Shown here in pieces: positions 36,596 to 45,682 of a stretch of DNA of 45,812 nt. The first letter of the stretch is position 1. Each line of letters starts with the position of its first letter. The DNA is from Geomonas agri (GTDB taxonomy: Bacteria > Desulfobacterota > Desulfuromonadia > Geobacterales > Geobacteraceae): positions 1 through 45,812 of the forward strand of contig NZ_JAINZO010000005.1 in the NCBI RefSeq assembly GCF_020179605.1, given 5' to 3'. The position numbers were made by a program, and so were the translations under genes. The notes under the pieces are model-generated. The model did no database searches. It had not been told where the DNA came from and worked only from the letters and a program-made list of their open reading frames with translations.

Positions 36596-36973
36596 ATGAC
36601 GACAGATAGGCGTAACTTTTCACGCGTCGATTTCAGGGTCTCCGCGCTGTTGCAGGCGGAGGGAATGGCAGTCAAGGGGGACGTGACGGACGTGAGTCTG
36701 CATGGTCTCTACATGGAGACCCAGGAGCGGATCCCGGTCGGCACACCGGTCGAGGTGACCATCTACCTTTCCGCGGCGCCCGACCCGGTCGTCATCAACG
36801 TGAAGGGGACGGTAGCGCGCCTGGTCGAAGGCGGCATCGGCTGTGCCTTCGACAAGATGGACGTCGAATCCTTCGCCCATCTGCGCAGCATTATCTCCTA
36901 CCAGGGGGGCGACGAGTCCAAGGTTATGGCTGAGTTTTCGGAGTACGTGGTCAAGAAGATGCACGATGAGTAA
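36596..36973 (+). CDS. PilZ domain c-di-GMP-binding protein
   Basis: A 125-residue stand-alone PilZ domain. Both ligand motifs are intact: RxxxR (R6-N-F-S-R10) and D32-V-S34-L-H-G37, so c-di-GMP binding is expected. A short helical tail follows. The ATG at 36596 has GGAGGGG upstream. It overlaps the HD gene by 8 bases, so the two are translationally coupled. A PilZ switch next to an HD phosphohydrolase suggests second-messenger control of that enzyme, which is inference. Confidence 0.9.
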   Translation: MTTDRRNFSRVDFRVSALLQAEGMAVKGDVTDVSLHGLYMETQERIPVGTPVEVTIYLSAAPDPVVINVKGTVARLVEGGIGCAFDKMDVESFAHLRSIISYQGGDESKVMAEFSEYVVKKMHDE

Positions 36974-37766
36974 TGTCGTACCTCTGCCGGACCTGGCGCC
37001 GCTGCGCGACTGGTTCAGCTCCTACTGCGACTCCTTCCGCACCTCCGATCTGGAGTTGCAGCGCAACTTCGACCTGAAGCAAGAGCATACCCGCAATGTC
37101 TGCCGCGACGCCCTGCTCATCGCACAGGGGATGGGGCCGCGTTTCGAGATGCTGGCCGAGGTGGCCGCACTCTGCCACGACCTCGGCCGCTTCCCCCAAT
37201 TCCGGGATTACCACACCTTCAAGGACAGCGAATCGCTGAACCACGCTCACCTCTCTGCGCAAGTCATGAAACAGCACCATGTGCTCGACTTCCTTCCCGC
37301 TGAGGAGCGCGGCTGCATCGAGGTCGCCGTCCGCATGCACAACGCTTTCCTGGTGCCGGAAGCGATCCCCGCAGTGACGGCGAACCTGCTTAGACTGCTG
37401 CGCGATGCCGACAAACTGGACATCTGGCGCGTCTTCATCGAGTACTTCAACACTCCGGAGGCTGAGCGCGCGTCCGGCGCTGGCCTTGGCTTCCCCGATC
37501 TTCCCGGCTGCTCCGCCGAACCGCTGGCTGCCGTGTCCGCCGGCAGGATGGTTCAGCTCTCCGCCCTCAAGAGCCTCAACGACTTCAAACTGCTGCAGGT
37601 CTCCTGGATCTACGACATCAACTACCCCGCGACCCTGCGGCTGATCCGGGAGCGTTCGGTGCTGGAGCACTTTCGCGCCATACTTCCGCAGGACCGGGAG
37701 GTCCTCGATGTGCTGGCGCAGGTGGGCGGCTACCTCGAGGAGAAGCTGCGCGAGTCTGCGCACTGA
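36966..37766 (+). CDS. HD domain phosphohydrolase
   Basis: A 266-residue cytoplasmic protein. The ATG at 36966 lies inside the end of the PilZ gene. A full HD metal set is visible: H in HTRNVCRDAL, AALCHDLGRF (HD), NHAHLSAQV, MHNAF and LLRDADKLDIW. The closest general type is the YpgQ/metal-dependent HD hydrolases that act on nucleotides, but the substrate is not evident. It is not a HD-GYP domain, since no GYP motif follows. It lies 24 bases before the Cas6-like gene. Confidence 0.85.
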   Translation: MSNVVPLPDLAPLRDWFSSYCDSFRTSDLELQRNFDLKQEHTRNVCRDALLIAQGMGPRFEMLAEVAALCHDLGRFPQFRDYHTFKDSESLNHAHLSAQVMKQHHVLDFLPAEERGCIEVAVRMHNAFLVPEAIPAVTANLLRLLRDADKLDIWRVFIEYFNTPEAERASGAGLGFPDLPGCSAEPLAAVSAGRMVQLSALKSLNDFKLLQVSWIYDINYPATLRLIRERSVLEHFRAILPQDREVLDVLAQVGGYLEEKLRESAH

Positions 37767-37790
37767 CCCCGCGCCCCAGAGGAAACACCC

Positions 37791-38663
37791 GTGGAACTGC
37801 ATTACGCGAAGCTGTGGTTCAGCTTCACCCTCAGGCATGATGTAAGCGATCCCTACGCCTTTTATGCCACCCGTGCCGATTTCGAGTCGGCCTTCCGTGC
37901 CGCCGTTTCCTGTAAACGCGGGGATTGTGCCGGCTGCCGGCGGGGCGACTGCGCCTTTGCTGCGACCTTCTCCCAAGAGATCGCACAGGATCCGGAAGCG
38001 GTACGGCGTCACCAGAAGCCATCCCTCCCGTTCATCTTCGATTTCCCGGTGCTCCCGTCTCCTCCCAACCGCGGGCGCGCCTGCGAGCTCGCCCTCACGC
38101 TGGTCGGTAGCTCGATCCAGCACCTACCTGCCTTCCTCGTGGCTGTCACGCTCCTCATCGAAAACAAGGGGGGCGCCGTCGTCGATGTGGCCGCCGAGTC
38201 TCCCGGGGGAGCACGCTCCGATTACGCCGGTGACGGCTCCTTGCCCTTGCCGCTACTCGGTTCCCTTGATCCAACCCTCACCGGACCGCTGCCAACGGAG
38301 ACGGTGGCGCTGCGCTTGGTGACGCCACTGAAGCTGGTGCGCGATGGCCGCCTGCTCAAGGGTTTCACCTTTGCCGACTTCGCCCGCACCCTCATGCGTC
38401 GCGTCTCCTCGCTCGCATACCACTACGAAGGTGCCGAGCCTGCCATGGATTACCGTTGGCTGTCCGGGCAGAGCGAATCCGTACGCACCGTCGAGTCCGA
38501 CTGTCGCTTCGTATTCTGGAACGGCCGGCCGGCCGGCATCCTCGGCACTGCCCGCTTTGCCGGGGATCTGGAACCCTTCCACCTGCTCCTGCACGTCGGA
38601 ACCGCTACCCATCTTGGTAAAGGAGCCTCATTTGGCTTTGGTTGCTACTGTGTCGAACGGTAG
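37791..38663 (+). CDS. Orphan Cas6-like RAMP protein
   Basis: A 290-residue protein with a GTG start at 37791 set by AGAGGAA. The pattern follows Cas6 pre-crRNA endoribonucleases of the PF10040 type. A ferredoxin-like N-terminal half has the Cys cluster C41, C46, C49 and C54; LPFIFDFPVLP and CELALTLVGSSIQHLPAFLVAV follow. The C-terminal glycine-rich loop is HLGKGASFGFGCYCVE (about 274-289). No CRISPR array or other cas gene is within the window, so it may serve a distant array or a different RNA. It is the last gene of the PilZ-HD unit. Assignment is by pattern only. Confidence 0.75.
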   Translation: MELHYAKLWFSFTLRHDVSDPYAFYATRADFESAFRAAVSCKRGDCAGCRRGDCAFAATFSQEIAQDPEAVRRHQKPSLPFIFDFPVLPSPPNRGRACELALTLVGSSIQHLPAFLVAVTLLIENKGGAVVDVAAESPGGARSDYAGDGSLPLPLLGSLDPTLTGPLPTETVALRLVTPLKLVRDGRLLKGFTFADFARTLMRRVSSLAYHYEGAEPAMDYRWLSGQSESVRTVESDCRFVFWNGRPAGILGTARFAGDLEPFHLLLHVGTATHLGKGASFGFGCYCVER

Positions 38664-38696
38664 CTCGTCGCGCCTCTCTCTTTGATAATTAGAATC

Positions 38697-38724
38697 TTGT
38701 AATAACCTCCTTCTTGGTTAGAAT
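38697..38724 (+). promoter_or_regulatory. Putative sigma70 promoter of ftsH
   Basis: TTGTAA (38697-38702) and TAGAAT (38719-38724) with a 16-base spacer, 40 bases upstream of the ATG at 38765. The -10 box is one mismatch from consensus. Confidence 0.45.
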
Positions 38725-38764
38725 TCCGAAGTGTCTTTTTCAGCCGAGTGGGAGGAGCAGGGTC

Positions 38765-40615
38765 ATGGCGCGCACCTTCTGGAGACCATTGCTGATCACC
38801 GCCTTGTTTGTTTTGCTGCTCGACCTCTTTTACGGGACGATGGTGAAGCAGACGGCGGAACGTGGAGCGGAAATAACCTACAGCCGTTTTCGCGCTGAAC
38901 TTGCTGCCAATAACATAGTCAAGCTGACATTGAGGGGCAAAAGCGCCAAAGGGCAGTTCCGCACCGCCATCAAGGTGCCGGCGGTGAGCGTCGAACAAAA
39001 AGGGAAGGACGTCGACGTCACCAACTTCAGCACCACCCTGCCATCCATCGAAGATCCTACCCTCCTGCCGGAATTGAGTGCCCGGCGCGTCGACGTCAAC
39101 GTTGTCTCTACCGATGGCTCCACCCTGGGGTCGATTTTCCTGTATCTGCTGCCCTGGTTTATCATCATCGGGGTCTGGGTTTTCGTTATGCGCGGAATGC
39201 GCAAGCAGGGGCCGAGCGGAATGATGGGCGGTTTCGCCCGCTCCGGGGCCAAGGCCTATACCTCCGAGCGCATCGACGTCACCTTCGCTGACGTGGCGGG
39301 CATGGAGGAGGCGAAGCAGGAACTGCGCGAGGTGGTCGAGTACCTGAAGGACCCCAGGAAGTTCCAGCAGATCGGCGGGAAGGTGCCCAAGGGCGTGCTG
39401 CTGGTAGGACCTCCGGGAACCGGCAAGACGCTTCTGGCTCGGGCTGTGGCGGGCGAGTCGGGCGTCCCCTTTTTCTCCATTTCGGCTTCCGCCTTCATCG
39501 AGATGTTTGTCGGCGTCGGCGCCAGTCGGGTTCGCGATCTCTTCGCCAGTGCGCGTAAGATGCTCCCCAGCATCATCTTTATCGATGAGTTGGATGCGGT
39601 GGGGCGAAGCCGCGGCGCCGGTTTCGGCGGCGGCCATGACGAGCGTGAACAGACCTTGAACCAGCTACTGTCTGAGATGGATGGCTTCGATCCGCATACC
39701 GAGGTGGTCGTGATCGCCGCGACGAACCGGCCCGACGTGCTCGACCCCGCCTTGCTGCGCCCCGGCCGCTTCGACCGCAACGTGGTGATCGAGCGTCCGG
39801 ACTGGCGGGATCGCGAGAAGATCCTCAAGGTTCACACCCGGCGCATCCCCCTGGCGCCACAAGTCGATCTTTCGGTCATTGCAAAGGGGACCCCCGGCAT
39901 GACGGGTGCAGACCTGGAGGGGCTGGTCAACGAGGCCGCCATTCTCGCGGCGCGCGACAACAAGGTCATCGTGGGGTTGGATGACTTGGAACGGGCGAAG
40001 GACAAGATCCTCATGGGTGGTGAGCGCCACATGGTGATCTCGGACGACGAGAAGCGGATTACCGCCTACCACGAGGCCGGGCACGCGCTGGTGGCACGGC
40101 TATTACCGAGCACCGATCCGGTGCATAAGGTCACCATCCTCCCCAGGGGGCGCGCCTTGGGGGTGACCCAGCAGTTGCCCGAGGACGATCGCTACCACTA
40201 CCCGCGTGCCTACCTGGTGAACCGCCTCTGCGTGGCGTTGGGTGGTCGGGTTGCCGAGCGCATCGTTTTCAACGACGTTTCTTCGGGCGCTCAAAGCGAC
40301 CTGAAGCACGTGACAGGACTGGCAGAGAAGATGGTCTGCCAATGGGGGATGAGCGAGAAGATAGGTGCCATGACATTTCCGCGCGGAGAGGAACACCCGT
40401 TTTTGGGGATGAAGCTTGCTGAAGAGAAGACGTTTTCTGAAGAGATGGCGTGGTTGATCGATCAGGAGATAGCGAGCCTAATCCATTCCGCGGAGGGGAA
40501 GGCGATGGAATTGCTCAGTGGCAATCGCAGCAAGCTCAATGCCTTGGCCAATGCCCTATTGGAAGAAGAGACTCTTAACGGTGAGCGCGTAGACGAGATC
40601 CTGGCCACCGCCTGA
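38765..40615 (+). CDS. ftsH: ATP-dependent zinc metalloprotease FtsH
   Basis: A 616-residue inner-membrane AAA+ protease. The ATG at 38765 follows GGGAGGAG; an in-frame ATG 51 bases upstream lies within the promoter and is rejected. Two membrane helices (about 7-25 and 120-140) bracket a periplasmic domain. The AAA module has Walker A G215-T222 (GPPGTGKT), Walker B ([11 protein letters not shown]) and the arginine-finger region LRPGRFDR. The zinc-protease motif is H436-EAG-H440. It degrades membrane and short-lived cytosolic proteins. The periplasmic domain is divergent, suggesting an FtsH paralogue rather than the sole copy. Confidence 0.95.
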   Translation: MARTFWRPLLITALFVLLLDLFYGTMVKQTAERGAEITYSRFRAELAANNIVKLTLRGKSAKGQFRTAIKVPAVSVEQKGKDVDVTNFSTTLPSIEDPTLLPELSARRVDVNVVSTDGSTLGSIFLYLLPWFIIIGVWVFVMRGMRKQGPSGMMGGFARSGAKAYTSERIDVTFADVAGMEEAKQELREVVEYLKDPRKFQQIGGKVPKGVLLVGPPGTGKTLLARAVAGESGVPFFSISASAFIEMFVGVGASRVRDLFASARKMLPSIIFIDELDAVGRSRGAGFGGGHDEREQTLNQLLSEMDGFDPHTEVVVIAATNRPDVLDPALLRPGRFDRNVVIERPDWRDREKILKVHTRRIPLAPQVDLSVIAKGTPGMTGADLEGLVNEAAILAARDNKVIVGLDDLERAKDKILMGGERHMVISDDEKRITAYHEAGHALVARLLPSTDPVHKVTILPRGRALGVTQQLPEDDRYHYPRAYLVNRLCVALGGRVAERIVFNDVSSGAQSDLKHVTGLAEKMVCQWGMSEKIGAMTFPRGEEHPFLGMKLAEEKTFSEEMAWLIDQEIASLIHSAEGKAMELLSGNRSKLNALANALLEEETLNGERVDEILATA

Positions 40616-40686
40616 CTCGCAGGCGGCCAGTCAGACCAGCCGAGAAGACCCAGAAGACCCAGAAACCAGCCACGCCCACTCAGTTC

Positions 40687-40848
40687 CTAATAGATGATGA
40701 TGTACCCCTTCTTGCTGGCGATTCCCGTTATCTCAAGGGTGTCCTTGATCCGGAACGTCTCGCCGTCCAGCGTGAAGACGTAGCCATCCCCATCAGGTAC
40801 CGCCAACTCAATCAGGGACTCAAACGATGCTGTTTTAATAGTTTCCAT
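40687..40848 (-). CDS. Small hypothetical protein (53 aa)
   Basis: A 53-residue frame from the ATG at 40848: METIKTASFESLIELAVPD, then DGYVFTLDGETFRIKD and a C-terminal GYIIIY. The alternating hydrophobic pattern reads as a small beta-rich domain, and codon use matches its neighbours. The ribosome site is weak (no GGAG), which lowers confidence. It occupies most of the 368-base gap between ftsH and malQ, antisense to both. No family recognised. Confidence 0.5.
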   Translation of the reverse strand: METIKTASFESLIELAVPDGDGYVFTLDGETFRIKDTLEITGIASKKGYIIIY

Positions 40849-40983
40849 GGGGCGCACTATACCATTTGCCGCCCCAGCCGTAAAGTCTTTGCATCATTGC
40901 ATTACAACTGATTTATGTCATAGTAATGTCTGCTCATTTCCGGCACTATCTTATGCTGCCCATTTCATGTTATCGAGGTTTAC

Positions 40984-42471
40984 ATGGTGAGAAAGAGAAA
41001 GAGTGGGGTCCTGCTGCACCCCACGTCTTTGCCAGGCCCGGGAGGGATCGGTTCTTTCGGTGAGGAAGCAAAGAGATTCGTAGATTTTCTGCACAAGTCA
41101 GGGCAGTCCCTGTGGCAGATCCTCCCGCTTGGCCCCACAGCCTATGGCAATTCGCCATACTCCTGTTACTCCGCATTCGCCGGCAACCCATTGTTGATCA
41201 ACCTGGAGATGCTGCAGGCCGAGGGTGACCTCATGCCGGAAGAGGCGACGGCGGAGCTCGATTCCGAGCGCGTGGATTTTGGCGCCGTCGAGATCTATAA
41301 GATGGCCCGCCTCAAGGAGGCTGCTGCCCGCTTCTTCGTGGAGGCCCCCCAAAAGCGCAAGGAAGAATTCTGGCATTTTTGCGACACCACCTTTTGGCTG
41401 CATGACTACGCGCTTTTCATGGCGTTGAAAGAGCAGTTCAAGGAAGTGAGTTGGAAAGACTGGCCGGACTCCCTCGCCAAGCGGGAACCGGAGGCCCTCT
41501 CGTCCTGGAGCGAGAAATTGGGTACGGCCATAGGCGAACAGAAGTACATGCAATGGCAGTTCTCCCGACAGTGGAAGCAGCTGAAGACCTACGCCAACGT
41601 GCTCGGCATCTCCATCGTCGGCGACCTTCCCATCTTCGTCGCCTACGACTCAGCCGATGTCTGGGCCAATCCGCACTTGTTTCACCTAGACGAGAAAGGC
41701 GTTCCCATCGTCGTTGCCGGCGTACCTCCCGACTACTTCAGTAAGACGGGACAGTTGTGGGGCAACCCGCTTTACAACTGGGATAAGATGGCGGAGCAGG
41801 GTTTCGGCTGGTGGATAGCGCGGCTGCGCAACGATCTCTCCCTCTACGACATGGTGCGTATCGACCACTTCCGCGGCTTCGAGGCCTTTTGGGAGGTGCC
41901 GATGTGGGAAAAGACCGCCATAAACGGCCGCTGGGTCAAGGGGCCGGGCGAGGCACTTTTCCACGCGCTGCGTAACGCTCTCGGCAGCCTGCCGATAATC
42001 GCCGAGGACCTCGGTATCATCACCCCGGAGGTGGAATCGCTGAGGGATCAGTTCGGCCTTCCGGGCATGAAGATCCTCCAGTTCGCCTTCGGCTCCGGTC
42101 CCGACAACCCGTACCTGCCGCACAACCATGTGAGGTCGTGCGTGGTCTACACCGGAACCCACGACAATGACACCACCGCCGGGTGGTTCCACTCCCTCAA
42201 GGCGAAAGAGCAGAAAAACGTGCTGTCGTATTTCGACCGCGACGGCAACGACATTGTGTGGCAGATGGTGAAATGCACGCTCGCCTCGGTGGCGGATTAT
42301 GCCATTATCCCCATGCAGGATCTTTTAGAACTCCCCAGCAGCGGCAGGATGAACGTGCCGGGCGTGGCGGGAGGGAACTGGAGCTGGCGCTGCTCCGCCG
42401 ATGCCTTCTCAGGCAGGCTGGCGGCGAAACTCGCACGGACTACCGAGCTTTATGGAAGACTGCCAGACTAA
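40984..42471 (+). CDS. malQ: 4-alpha-glucanotransferase (amylomaltase, GH77)
   Basis: A 495-residue enzyme that transfers alpha-1,4-glucan segments in glycogen/maltodextrin metabolism. Motifs: LPLGPTAYGNSPYSCYSAFAGNP, GDLPIFVAYDSADVWANP, MVRIDHFRGFEAFWE (nucleophile Asp), IIAEDLGIITPEV (acid/base Glu) and YTGTHDNDTTAGW. Length is typical. The ATG at 40984 has CGAGGT upstream. Monocistronic; no other glycogen gene is in the window. Confidence 0.96.
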   Translation: MVRKRKSGVLLHPTSLPGPGGIGSFGEEAKRFVDFLHKSGQSLWQILPLGPTAYGNSPYSCYSAFAGNPLLINLEMLQAEGDLMPEEATAELDSERVDFGAVEIYKMARLKEAAARFFVEAPQKRKEEFWHFCDTTFWLHDYALFMALKEQFKEVSWKDWPDSLAKREPEALSSWSEKLGTAIGEQKYMQWQFSRQWKQLKTYANVLGISIVGDLPIFVAYDSADVWANPHLFHLDEKGVPIVVAGVPPDYFSKTGQLWGNPLYNWDKMAEQGFGWWIARLRNDLSLYDMVRIDHFRGFEAFWEVPMWEKTAINGRWVKGPGEALFHALRNALGSLPIIAEDLGIITPEVESLRDQFGLPGMKILQFAFGSGPDNPYLPHNHVRSCVVYTGTHDNDTTAGWFHSLKAKEQKNVLSYFDRDGNDIVWQMVKCTLASVADYAIIPMQDLLELPSSGRMNVPGVAGGNWSWRCSADAFSGRLAAKLARTTELYGRLPD

Positions 42472-42499
42472 ATCGGTAGTGTTTTTAATTGCAAATTTC

Positions 42500-42529
42500 T
42501 TGACAGCGTGGCAGAGGTTTTTGTATAGA
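42500..42529 (+). promoter_or_regulatory. Putative sigma70 promoter of the sulfhydrylase gene
   Basis: A consensus TTGACA (42500-42505) and TATAGA (42524-42529) with an 18-base spacer, 54 bases before the ATG at 42583. The leader is too short to hold a SAM riboswitch. Confidence 0.65.
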
Positions 42530-42537
42530 GGATATAG

Positions 42538-43866
<1,329 letters not shown>

Positions 43867-43888
43867 CTCAGGCAGCCTAAAAAAGCAG

Positions 43889-43916
43889 AAGGGCGATGCG
43901 CAAGCGTCGCCCTTTT
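43889..43916 (+). terminator. Intrinsic terminator of metY
   Basis: An 11-bp stem (AAGGGCGATGC / GCGTCGCCCTT, one G-T pair) capped by a GCAA tetraloop and followed by TTTT. The IS110 element begins within about 10 bases of its end. Confidence 0.92.
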
Positions 43917-43960
43917 CTTATGTGGCCATCTGTCAAGATTTTTCAAAGATCGAGGTGATA

Positions 43961-44081
43961 AACCTTCTCGTTGGGCATCTTTTTACAGAGGATGCCTTTT
44001 CTTGTTCGCGCCAGATTCACGCCGAGTACCGATCCGGTACCTAGAGAAGGTTCGCCATTTTTCGTCCGCCACCTTTGTGGC
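43961..44081 (-). ncRNA. Candidate bridge/seek RNA locus of the IS110 element
   Basis: Downstream of the transposase on its own strand lies a nested set of pairings. A 9-base outer stem AACCTTCTC (43961-43969) / GAGAAGGTT (44044-44052) encloses hairpins GGCATC/GATGCC (43974-43996) and GTACCG/CGGTAC (44026-44040). A further hairpin GCCAC/GTGGC lies at 44068-44081. IS110 and IS1111 elements are known to encode a structured guide RNA in a non-coding end. The structure is seen; that it is such an RNA is inferred. Confidence 0.4.
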
Positions 44082-44106
44082 AAAAGGGTCGTCGCGACTC
44101 CTCAGG

Positions 44107-45183
44107 TTAAGCCCTGGATGTGCGATACATCCTTTGCTCGATACATAGACGCCATAGGATTATTGCCAGCCGCCGCGCCACAGCAGTTATTGCCTTCTGA
44201 GCAATCCCAGTCTTGCCAAGCAGGCGATGGTAGAGAGTTTCGGCGTAATGGTCCCTGCTTTTCCACATCCAAGCAGCTTCGATCAGCAGACTGCGCAATC
44301 TTGTTTGACCGACGGGCACGAGCCTGCCTGAAGGTGATTTGTTGCCACTTTGCCGAACAACCGGTGCAAGGCCAAGATAGCTAGCCACCTCCTCAGGTCT
44401 TGCAAATCGGTCAGGTCGGAACAGCTCCATAGCAAACGTGGTTGCTACTGTTGGCCCCACGCCAGGCACGGACTGCAGGCAAGCCATGCGTTTTGCCAAC
44501 TCTTCTGATTTTACAAGGCTCTTAAGTTGCGACTCTAACCTGCGCAGCTCTTCCTTGTGAAACGCCAGCTCGCGCAGGTAGCTTTCAAGCGTCATGAGGG
44601 CTGCCGGATCCATCGGCATCCCCAACAGCACTTCCGCCACATCACTATGCCAGTTGGTCAGCTCCTTTGGCTCATCAATGCCGAGGAAGAGTAGATGACC
44701 TTTGATGCGTTGTTTGCAACGCCTCGCTGAGTCCACCACAGCGTGACGTCTCCGCAACAGGGTGCGACGCGCCTCTTCCTCTGCAGTCGGGATCGCAATG
44801 GGCTTGAGCATGCCTTTAGCTGCATAGTGCGCCAGCTTAAGACAATCGAGTCGGTCACACTTAGCACCTGGTGTTACAGCGCGGGGTATCTTGCTAGGAG
44901 CAGCAACGATGACTGGAATAGCTGCATTCTGAAGCGCCCGGGCCAGGGAGAAACCCGTTGGCCCGGACTCGTAAGCTACAGCTCCAATACGCACAGACAG
45001 GCATTGGAGGAATTGAACGACTGATTCTGATGAAGCAGGAGTGACCAGAGTGATAGCGCGACCATCGGTACGTCGCACCGCGACGTGATAGCTGCGCTTA
45101 TGAACATCAACCCCGACATAGAAGATGTGAGATTCATACCCTGCGACAAAGTGCTCAGTTCCTGTTAGACTCGTTTTTGCCAT
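44107..45183 (-). CDS. IS110-family transposase (DEDD recombinase)
   Basis: A 358-residue transposase. The N-terminal DEDD RuvC-like domain has D26 (YVGVDVHKRSYHV), E72 (AYESGPTGF), D110 and D113 (DRLDC). A central coiled coil leads to the C-terminal Transposase_20 domain with SVPGVGPTVATTFA and RQSGNKSPSGR, in which S279 is the likely catalytic serine. The gene looks intact. The ATG at 45183 has GAGGGAGG upstream, but the start codon lies inside a long inverted repeat that may limit translation. Confidence 0.95.
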   Translation of the reverse strand: MAKTSLTGTEHFVAGYESHIFYVGVDVHKRSYHVAVRRTDGRAITLVTPASSESVVQFLQCLSVRIGAVAYESGPTGFSLARALQNAAIPVIVAAPSKIPRAVTPGAKCDRLDCLKLAHYAAKGMLKPIAIPTAEEEARRTLLRRRHAVVDSARRCKQRIKGHLLFLGIDEPKELTNWHSDVAEVLLGMPMDPAALMTLESYLRELAFHKEELRRLESQLKSLVKSEELAKRMACLQSVPGVGPTVATTFAMELFRPDRFARPEEVASYLGLAPVVRQSGNKSPSGRLVPVGQTRLRSLLIEAAWMWKSRDHYAETLYHRLLGKTGIAQKAITAVARRLAIILWRLCIEQRMYRTSRA

Positions 45184-45249
45184 GTTGGCCTCCCTCGTTA
45201 CGGTAACCTGAAGCGGAACACTTCAATGTTACCAGGATGGCCAGCATGG
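45180..45249 (-). promoter_or_regulatory. Long hairpin enclosing the transposase start codon
   Basis: Outer arms CCATGTTGGCC (45180-45190) and GGCCAGCATGG (45239-45249) pair with one G-T wobble. Inner arms GGTAAC-C-TGAAG (45202-45213) and CTTCA-AT-GTTACC (45221-45233) extend it. The transposase ATG (45183-45181) is in the outer stem and the GAGGGAGG site is in the arm between. Transcripts entering from outside would fold this way and block translation. Confidence 0.55.
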
Positions 45250-45383
45250 TATTTTTCGTTTAGTATTCCCCGGTCCACTCAGTCCACGACATGTCTACCG
45301 AGTCAACCAGGGGGCACAGTAAACCAGTCCTTCAGCCATTACAGCCGCTTCGCTCTGGTTAACAAAAACAAACAACAAACCCG
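45250..45383. other. Short spacer between IS110 and rrn promoters
   Basis: No gene or clear signal is seen. An AC-rich stretch (about 45362-45380) lies directly upstream of the first rrn promoter. Confidence 0.4.
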
Positions 45384-45412
45384 TTGACGCAGTCAAAGTC
45401 ATTTGCTATAAC
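45384..45412 (+). promoter_or_regulatory. rrn promoter P1 (putative)
   Basis: TTGACG (45384-45389) and TATAAC (45407-45412) with a 17-base spacer. It is the first of three evenly built sigma70-like promoters ahead of the rRNA leader. Confidence 0.6.
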
Positions 45413-45467
45413 CACCCTCCGCTGACGAACAAGGCATTTCTCTTCGGCAGCGGCCAACAAAAAAGCA

Positions 45468-45496
45468 TTGACAGCCGAAACTGCCTTTGCTATAAA
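45468..45496 (+). promoter_or_regulatory. rrn promoter P2 (putative)
   Basis: Perfect TTGACA (45468-45473) and TATAAA (45491-45496) with a 17-base spacer: the strongest promoter match in the window. The A-run just upstream could act as an UP element. The last bases of its spacer (CTTTGC before TATAA) echo those of P1. Confidence 0.75.
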
Positions 45497-45653
45497 GTTG
45501 AGCTTCGCAGTAACGACGTTCTTTGCAACCGAATAGCTGAACCGGCAGGAAGAAGGGCCACAGGAGCACCTCGCGGTGTTCTGACAGTCTTTCGGGCACG
45601 ATCTCTGGATCAGGCCACTGCAACATGCCTCGAAAAATTTTTGAAAGAAAATG

Positions 45654-45682
45654 TTGACAGGCGGCAACGGTTCAGGTAGGGT
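45654..45682 (+). promoter_or_regulatory. rrn promoter P3 (putative)
   Basis: TTGACA (45654-45659) and TAGGGT (45677-45682) with a 17-base spacer. An A/T-rich UP-like stretch lies at about 45632-45652, and a GC-containing discriminator follows the -10 box, as is usual for stringently controlled rRNA promoters. Confidence 0.6.

Larger units (their letters stand above)
43923..45243 (-). mobile_element. IS110-family insertion sequence
   Basis: A roughly 1.3-kb element containing one transposase gene on the minus strand. The limits are inferred from the 8-base inverted repeat TGGCCATC (43923-43930) and GATGGCCA (45236-45243), and from the metY terminator ending at 43916. True ends may lie several bases further out, because IS1111-type elements have subterminal repeats. 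Both non-coding ends are strongly structured. No target duplication is expected for this family. Insertion lies between metY and the rrn promoters. Confidence 0.7.

Noticed and set aside
37791..38663. Complete CRISPR-Cas system in the window
   Set aside because: The HD gene next to the Cas6-like gene is a stand-alone phosphohydrolase without helicase or Cas10 domains, and no other cas gene is present.
36000..40700. CRISPR array near the Cas6-like gene
   Set aside because: I looked for regularly spaced direct repeats around the gene and across the intergenic regions and saw none.
45359..45667. A 102-codon minus-strand frame at the right end
   Set aside because: It lies antisense across three consensus-like rrn promoters and shows no ribosome site or known domain.
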